64,000 nucleotides of DNA from contig JBANDB010000012.1 of NCBI GenBank assembly GCA_037576215.1, positions 744,001-808,000 of the forward strand. The letters are read 5' to 3'. Position numbers and translations under genes: made by a program. The number at the start of each line of letters is the position of its first letter. Positions within the stretch are counted from its first letter, which is position 1. Shown here one piece after another: positions 57,290 through 64,000 of the stretch. The DNA is from Armillaria gallica (lineage: Eukaryota > Basidiomycota > Agaricomycetes > Agaricales > Physalacriaceae). The notes under the pieces were generated by a model. It worked only from the letters and a program-made list of their open reading frames with translations, was not told the origin of the DNA and ran no database searches.

Positions 57290-58490
57290 ATGAACCGTTG
57301 GGCAAAACCCCGCTGCAGCCACAAAATCAGAACGACGTCAAGCAGAAGAAAGACGCTCACACCTCGACTTCCTCTTTCTTGCGCTACTTCGCTCCTTCAT
57401 GCGCAATATCAAGGGCACCCAGGTCTCTACCAATATGTAGACATCCTGTCTTTCTATCGCATCCCAAAAGGCCCAAAGATGAAAAGGCAGACAGAACGGT
57501 CGACCTTCTCGCGTAGGTGACCTGCAAAGTCAATCTGGATAGCTAAAATTGGCGACACCTTGACGTTGAAGGGACGACTGCACACCTCACTGCGCATCCA
57601 GTAGTCTTGGCCTTGATTTCGACATCGCCGTAGCCCGCATGTCAGGCTCAGAACTTGGAGTAAGTGTCGATGGAAGTGGGAAGAGGAGGAGAAGCGTATA
57701 TTTTCCCATGGTAAAATGTAACTTGTCTATCACGACAGCCTTTGAAGGACGTGGCTCACTCACAAATCTTGTATGACCTGGATAGACATGAAATTAGAGA
57801 GACATCAAGGCAAAGAAGTGATGCCCGCACTTGAGACCTATCAAGCTCGTCGAGGGTAACGTTGAACCAATTCGTACGTACGCATCTCCCATCCCTCTTC
57901 TCCTCGTGTACTCTGACATCGCTGGCAGCCTTTAGTTGCCCGGCCTGGAACGCTTTGACAGAGGATGTACATATCCACGCAGGGGGCTCTATGTTCCTGT
58001 CAATATGCCACGGGTCTAGGCATAAAAGATAAGTGAAAATACTATACTGTAAACAAATCTACCAAGTTCATCCATATCAAGGCAAAAGAAGCGATGACTC
58101 CGGCCTTGGCCTCCGGTCACGATTCGTGAATCAGTACACGCACGTTAACATTATATTCGCTTGGCGCAAAGGCATGGTTGGGAGAAGAAGCGGGTAGAGT
58201 TGACCTGGAGAGTCAGAGTTGGCGATACCCGCGTCAAAAGAACGATGCACATACCCCTATAGATTTCTTGCCGACTCCTCAACGTCAACAATCCTTGTGT
58301 AGGTAGAGAATCTTGGCAGCAAATGACTACGACTCGGCATTTGGCTGATAACCGAACACTGAGCATCGAGCCAGGCGTAAAATGGAGTCGGCCCTACCAG
58401 AGGTTTTATTCGTGACGCGAAGTAGTCGATGTGGGTCGCGCAGGCATCAGCTCCGACCGATGCTTCGAAGCACGTGCTCATGCCTTGCAA
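57290..58490 (-). pseudogene. Second copy of the 54-55 kb gene, degraded
   Basis: 58,215-58,140 reads VNSTR, then (after a one-base shift) SPNHAFAP, the counterpart of SPNHTITP at 55,110. 57,880-58,015 aligns with 54,790-54,925 (shared cgctggc.g...ttg or tcgcc.ggcctgga), and 57,300-57,440 aligns loosely with 54,200-54,300. An open 5' exon, MQGMSTCFEASVGADACATH (58,490), is present here but not in the first copy. Frameshifts and lost exons indicate a pseudogene. Confidence 0.45.
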
Positions 58491-58748
58491 ATTTGGCCTG
58501 ATGATATCATCGGCCGATGACGATCGCTTACTTCTCTACGACGACAACGGAAATGCCTGTAATATGTGGGTAACTCGTGATAACGGCGCGAGAAAAAAAT
58601 TAGTAAAGACTGAAAACAGCCTATGAAACGGGTCCGGGAATAGAAAAATGTCGAGCGAAGTCGGCCTCTTTGGGACAAAGTCCCAGCCAGGTTCCTTCGT
58701 GCCACATTTTTCTTACAATGTTCTTCCAAGTAACTCTCTCGCGTCAAT

Positions 58749-59353
58749 CACTGCTGGGGTCCGTGAGTGTTTTGTCCTGAAAGACCGTTAGTAAACACAG
58801 GCATGGGTTTATGCAGATATTTCCGACAATAAACACCAGCCCAAAAGGACACGAAGAAATACTATTGGTTTTTTCAACAATTTCTATCTTCGTATTCATG
58901 CGAGTGTTTTGACCATAAAATACCTAAGTATGTACATAATGTAATTTGGTCCGTTTTTCATACCAGTTTTTCCACCATAAGTGATATTAGGTGTTTACTT
59001 CTTGTGTTTCCGATCATGTTCTTTGTCCCAAAACACCCAAGTAACCGCACCACATGTTATGATAGGTGTTTTGGGACAAAGAACATGATCGGAAACACAA
59101 GAAGTAAACACCTAATATCACTTATGGTGGAAAAACTGGTATGAAAAACGGACCAAATTACATTATGTACATACTTAGGTATTTTATGGTCAAAACACTC
59201 GCATGAATACGAAGATAGAAATTGTTGAAAAAACCAATAGTATTTCTTCGTGTCCTTTTGGGCTGGTGTTTATTGTCGGAAATATCTGCATAAACCCATG
59301 CCTGTGTTTACTAACGGTCTTTCAGGACAAAACACTCACGGACCCCAGCAGTG
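58749..59353. mobile_element. 605-bp foldback element with perfect 289-bp arms
   Basis: Arms 58,749-59,037 and 59,065-59,353 are exact reverse complements as far as I can read, separated by a 27-bp spacer. The ends are CACTG...CAGTG with the 3-bp duplication AAT (58,746-58,748 and 59,354-59,356), which fits the CACTA (En/Spm) group. There is no ORF. A transcript would fold into a 289-bp hairpin. Confidence 0.92.
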
Positions 59354-59356
59354 AAT

Positions 59357-60393
59357 AAAGGATATTCTGGATACTTTTATGTTCTCGTCTCTCCAGCATT
59401 TTGAGCTCACCTTCCTATATAGAGGTGTGATCCACGTGAGTTCCCAACCCTTAACTCGCCTTGAGTCTTTCGCTACGCAGTGCGCACGCTTCTACTTCTA
59501 GGGCATCATTTTAATCTGCTTCTAACTTCTTCGTCACATCCACTTCTCAGTCAGTGTCGTCATTGAATTCAAGACGGAGTATCGTTATAGGGGTGTATAA
59601 TTCAAAGCAGCTGTGATCGTGAAACGGAAATTGTTATCGACATGCTGTTGAAACAGCATCGAATAAGGTGCACCCGGAATCCAGTGGCACCGAAACATAG
59701 CCTTGGTACTGAATGGTTGGAGCGAGATTTGACATGGGAAACACGGGATAGTACTTAATCTAACAACGATGGCTACAGGATTAATCATTATACACCGCTG
59801 TTTAATCCTTCCTCCGACACCAACTTTGTCAACCCCCCGTTTGGGAGCTAAGGGAATGAGACAACGGGGTCTCGACACTGCTATCGTCGTGCACCCACGG
59901 CCTATCACGATGCCCTTACCTCCGCTCCCCTCACGGTATGTGATAATCGGTACAATCTCAGCCTTTCCATTGTCGACCATGGGAAATGTAACAGTAGACT
60001 CTGTTTCCCTCTCCCACCCCGTTGTCACTGTGTAAATGACGTAAACATCGCCCCGCCCATTCTCCCCAATTTATATTAGCGTAGTCGACCAATTATTACT
60101 GTTTCACTGTTTCCTCATCCCGTCGATGTACCCACATCATAGCTGCTGCGTGATGATAAGCATAAGCGAACAGGATGCGGATGACTCCAAAGCCTTATGG
60201 CCACCACCAATACTTACAATACAATGCTATTTTAATTCGAAACACGTTACACGAGAAGTATTGATATATGTAAGATGACCGGGTACACTGGCAGGTCTAT
60301 GCACAGGTTTTCGTGATCTTCTCATGGAGGCCTAGTGCTCCTTATTGAGACCATATTCATGTTTTGTAAACTCTGAACTCTCTATACTGGCCC
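59357..60393. other. Stretch without a firm gene
   Basis: The longest frames are 60,028-59,585 on the minus strand (147 codons, begins MTTGWERETESTVTFP) and an overlapping plus frame (59,769-60,035). Neither has a recognised motif or intron partner, so I leave the strand open. Confidence 0.3.
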
Positions 60394-61063
60394 ATGTTGT
60401 TAAACGCTCACTCCTCAAGGACCGAGGGCAGCATTTTGCTTAGAAGCGGTCCGCGATCACCCGCCAGTATAGAAGTCACCTCCATTATAATCTTCTCTAG
60501 TATCTGCCTTATTTCTCTCTGCGTCATCGAGTTTTTCTGCAACCACAGCTTCTTTAAAACTCTGGTTTCAATTGTTTTGTGGCCTTTTCCAACCTTCAGG
60601 GCAAGGACGGTAAGCTGGTTTTCTTGCATATGCTTCGGCCCTGCCATTCTAATTGGTGAACAGGTCGAGAGTCTCATGAACCGCTTTCATAAGGAATGGA
60701 GTAAGAGAGAGCTTGCGCGGTTGACTCAGATGATGAAGTATTCGGCATTGAACATTGATCCAGTGTCAAAGCAAGGGAAACGAAATATGGAAGAAATTCA
60801 TGCCCTGTAGGATGACATTGTTCTTTTCTGGCCTTTGTATTGAACATGTGTGCTACAGACACCTCGAAGAGCAAGTAAAACTACTGAGGGAGTTGGAAAA
60901 AATGCAAGCAAATAAATTAGTCCTTGGCTTCTCTATGATGATTGTTAGTATCGCTATGGTGATTGACAATTCTTCCTTCAAAAAAAATTCGTTGGACAAT
61001 GCAGGCATGGTGAAAGAGATCCAGTCTCTAATATTCTGGCTGGTGCTTATTATACTTAGGTAG
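60394..61063 (+). CDS. Hypothetical two-exon membrane protein, 205 residues
   Basis: Exon 1 is 60,394-60,806 and exon 2 is 60,859-61,063, joined across a 52-bp GTAGGA...CTACAG intron that keeps the frame (EEIHAL-HLEEQVKLLRELEK). Hydrophobic segments are IIIFSSICLISLCVIEFF and FSCICFGPAILIG in exon 1, and LGFSMMIVSIAMVI and IQSLIFWLVLIIL in exon 2, with a charged helical middle. I do not recognise the family. The open antisense frame at 60,677-60,408 is the alternative, but the in-frame intron favours the plus strand. Confidence 0.5.
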
Positions 61064-61067
61064 ATTG

Positions 61068-61361
61068 CTATTTACATATTTGCGTTTTGTATGACAATCG
61101 ACTAACCTTTTGACCACCATGATATCCGTTCACTATGTTTCGCCTATGCCCATAAGTTGAAGTAGATTGGCATAGTATACTGACAACCGTAGATCTTTCA
61201 TTCTCCTTACTTTGGAGCACGTCGGTAAATAGTGAGCCAAGAACATGCGGAGCAAACGTGACGGTGAACTCCTCATTAGCATTTAGAACCGATGCCCGAT
61301 TGAGACTAACCGAGAGTAAAATATTTGTAAAAGAAACTTTGAAAGCATTGCTTGATGACAC
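61068..61361 (-). CDS. Hypothetical ORF, 97 codons
   Basis: It has plausible composition (NEEFTVTFAPHVLGSLFTDV) but no recognised domain. It is convergent with, and 5 bp from, the end of the preceding gene. It could be one exon or a chance frame. Confidence 0.22.
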   Translation of the reverse strand: MSSSNAFKVSFTNILLSVSLNRASVLNANEEFTVTFAPHVLGSLFTDVLQSKENERSTVVSILCQSTSTYGHRRNIVNGYHGGQKVSRLSYKTQICK

Positions 61362-61675
61362 TGCATCTGATGCTGATCAGCGCAACCTCATTTGATACAT
61401 GATGTGGGCGACATTTTCCTGAGAGTGTATCTGGAAGCACAAACTCTACTCGGCCCAGCCCATCCGTGATTCTGCATATTCCCAGGGCCTTCCAGATGCT
61501 TGCGCAGTACTTCCACGGGAGATGATGATGTAACGTGTAACACCAGCAGTACCGTCAATTAAGATCCACATATCCCCAAACGATTAGATTTCCAATAGTC
61601 CATAAATCCCGCGAAAGCAGTGCATGCCAGTCGTCAATAGATATAAGGGCAAATCAGGCATTAGCCAAAACATTC

Positions 61676-63965
61676 ATGGCTGAACAGCGCCCTCACGTCC
61701 TGTATACGAAGCAGCTCATCCGCAAAGGTCATGGCTATCCATTGTGGTATCCAGAGCCCGACTCTAGTGGTTCGACAGAGTACCGGCGAGAGGGTGTGTC
61801 TCCCGGCGATGTCGGGATTCTCAATGATATTGGGGGTTTCAATTTCCTCTTCAACATCTTCAGAGACGCCGATGATCCAATCAATGGGGGAAATGTACCT
61901 CCCGGCTTTCAACCTCTCCATAGACCAACTGCCCGAGATGTACAACATATACCAGCCTGCTACGGATGCATTGTTAGCAGTACAAATGTATCCTGCACAG
62001 AAATTTCCATGGGGGCGTCCATTCAAGGTTTACCGAGGTGTGTGGATGATCAACCGCTTGATTTCATTATCTGGAATATTTATCTTTGCACTAGCATTAT
62101 GGGCGCTGGTGCGTCCTTTGACTTTAGCGTCTCAGACGAGTCTGCTGCCGTCCTATGCCTTCCGGACCATGCGAAGAAATGCGAGAATCTGAACAAAGCA
62201 TTAATCGAAGAGTACGCTCGATCAAATGGCATATCATGGTACCATTACATCAACCATTCGGAATACTTGGGCCGACAGGCACCAAATGGCTCTCTGTACG
62301 TTGTCACTGGATGTGATAAAACGACATCCTGGGGAACTGCAGCCATCGCAAAAGCGGACCGCTCTCTCGGATTTTCTCTTAATTTCACTGCGGGTTCTAT
62401 TAACGGAGACGTTAGACTTAGAAACTCATGGAGAGCTGGTCCTGCGATGGATACACGACTGTACCCGCTACATTCTGCCGATTATTCCTACCCTTTAGGT
62501 CTCGAGAACCAGTGTATCTTCTCGCGAGGGTATACATTATCGATTTCGGGGAGTTTGTTCGATAAATCGAAGTATATGGCAATTTCTACACCAATCAATG
62601 GCTCCCTCAAAGACAAGGTTCCCTCGTTCGAGAGGAAGACACCTATCCCGCCAATCGACGAGAATCCTAGCTTTTTATCCCGTCTTATATCGTCCTTCCA
62701 CATCAAATCACCATTTAGTCTGTCATATGATATGGAGGAGCCCGGATCAGATCAGAGAAGTAGGTCGACAGAGGGATTTGATCACGGGTCCGAGTCTGTC
62801 GCACAAGTCTCTCAGTTTCCACCTAGAGGAGGCGAGGTGAGAGTAATATTTTAGTACGCCACTGGATACTAAAAACGTCTTGCATTAGATTCTGAATCCT
62901 TCGGCGGCAAGGAATGCGTATCTATTGAGAAAGGTAAATTATTGACTATGACAGACAAGTCGTATTGAAACCTTCTTCATAGGACCCTTACCTTGGTATT
63001 GCAATTACCCATGACGAAGAGTGGATGGGAGTAATGCAACAGTACGGCCAAGACGTGGACTTTGCCGACGAGGATCTTTGGTGCAAGGTCAAGGATCGAT
63101 TGGATCCCAATATTTCCAACTTATCCAGCCAGGCTGGCGTACCTTCGCACGCGATCGAGAGAACATTGCTCGTTGACAATAGCGATATATCCGATCAAGC
63201 CGCATTCATTCAGCTAAATCTTCATTCCGAAGTTGAAGCTCCCCTGTCTATTGCAGATCCTCAGAGCGTAAGTGCATACTTATCTTTGCCCGCTTGTCTT
63301 GATACTAATCGGCTTTGGTTTAGCCCCAAAACCACATTGACGGAACACGATTTTGGGCAGTATTGATTGGTATTGATGCATATCCATCTTCACCGTTACG
63401 TGGTTGCGTATCAGATGCGATGGAAATGAAAAACTACTTAATCGAGGACCTTGGTGTCCCAGGAGATCGTATTCAATGCCTTCTCGGTACCGAGCCTTAC
63501 ACTTCCTCAATCCATCCCCTTTCCAACTACGCCAGAAGATCACTTCGTTTCCTCAAACAACGCTTCTACCAAACTATGGGTCTCTCTTGGGAGTTCCCGG
63601 ACGACATCCCTACCCGTGCAAATATCATCGATACTCTCCTCAGTTTATCTACCAACTCCCAGATACAGACAGGCGACAATATCATTATATACTTTGCCGG
63701 ATATGGCTCTAGATACAGCCATTACAATTATCGGAACATTTCAGGCTGGAGGAGCTACATCAATGCTCTTTGCCCTATCGACCGCGCCGTCCTTAATAAC
63801 TGTGAAGTCCCCGACATCAGTGACTTGGAAATGGATATCATTCTCAACGAAATCTCTCGCACCAAAGGGCACCGAATCACCTTCATCCTCGACAGCTGCC
63901 ACTGCAGGTGTCACCGAAGATTTCGGAAATACAGCACGTTATATCAGACCGCTGAGACCTCGTGA
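61676..63965 (+). pseudogene. Caspase-like protein with basidiomycete N-terminal domain, catalytic site damaged
   Basis: Exons 61,676-62,836, 62,889-62,933, 62,983-63,267 and 63,324-63,965 are joined by GT-AG introns of 49-56 bp that keep the frame (about 710 residues). Residues 1-400 form a mushroom-typical domain (KGHGYPLWYPEP, GDVGILNDIGGFNFLFNI, NGSLYVVTGCDKTTSWG, ENQCIFSRGYTL). Then comes YLGIAITHDEEW, and a caspase/metacaspase fold from WAVLIGIDAYPSSPLRGCVS. The catalytic His motif reads IIIYFAGYGSRY (His to Tyr, codon 63,702-63,704). The catalytic Cys is present in LDSCH (63,897), but the normal frame is lost just after it; the downstream reading AGVTEDFGNTARYIRP lies in another frame, consistent with a 2-bp deletion. 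It is probably a pseudogene, or a pseudo-enzyme if the shift is an assembly error. Confidence 0.75.
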
Positions 63966-64000
63966 TGATCTTCGTGAAGCTGAAACCGTCAGACAGAGAG

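Noticed and set aside
59585..60028. Minus-strand 147-codon gene
   Set aside because: No recognised motif, no intron partner, and an overlapping plus frame is equally open; left as undetermined.
60408..60677. Minus-strand 89-codon gene
   Set aside because: It is antisense to exon 1 of the plus-strand gene, whose in-frame 52-bp intron is better evidence.
1..64000. CRISPR array, bacterial operon or prophage
   Set aside because: No regularly spaced repeats of that kind; introns, LTR elements and gene families are eukaryotic.

Overview
The window looks like the genome of an agaricomycete-type basidiomycete fungus. Evidence: GT-AG introns of about 45-60 bp in every host gene I could read through, Ty3/gypsy chromoviruses, a Plavaka-like transposase, a seven-helix membrane protein family expanded in mushrooms, Dal5-type MFS permeases, and a caspase-like protein with a mushroom-typical N-terminal domain. 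Assignments come from reading the sequence and from memory of the families; no database search was run. Layout: positions 1-25,235 are a five-level nest of retroelements. The order from oldest to youngest is LTR D2, LTR C2, gypsy element B (158-23,539), gypsy element A (210-9,664, inside B's left LTR) and LTR D1 (513-2,145, inside A's left LTR). Target-site duplications support the three youngest insertions: TATT(C/T) for B, GTTAC for A and GTGC for D1. A and B both lie on the minus strand, carry gag-pol with a C-terminal chromodomain, and are broken by in-frame stops, many of them TGA where CGA is expected. B also carries a third ORF of about 700 codons where an env gene would sit. That ORF is cut by a 3,042-bp DNA transposon, and a pogo-type MITE sits in B's gag. 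Positions 25,236-48,660 are more repeat-rich DNA with islands of genes. They hold a gag relic with collagen-like repeats, LTR E1, a MULE transposase relic and an intact six-exon seven-helix gene (29,780-31,043). Two host-type genes here are each split by an LTR: 32,401-37,351 by E2, itself split by LTR F, and 38,960-42,869 by C3. A decayed Plavaka transposase (43,018-46,625) and hAT and mariner MITEs follow. From about 48.7 kb the composition changes to CpG-rich, more ordinary fungal DNA. This part holds tandem duplicates, a degraded array of MFS permeases, duplicated fragments of a multi-exon membrane or secreted protein, a second hAT MITE, and a 605-bp foldback element with perfect 289-bp arms. 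The window ends with a small two-exon membrane protein gene and a caspase-like gene. The caspase gene has lost its catalytic His and is frameshifted next to its catalytic Cys. The window therefore records repeated insertion, probable cytosine-methylation decay in the repeats, and local duplication with pseudogenization at the gene-bearing edge.
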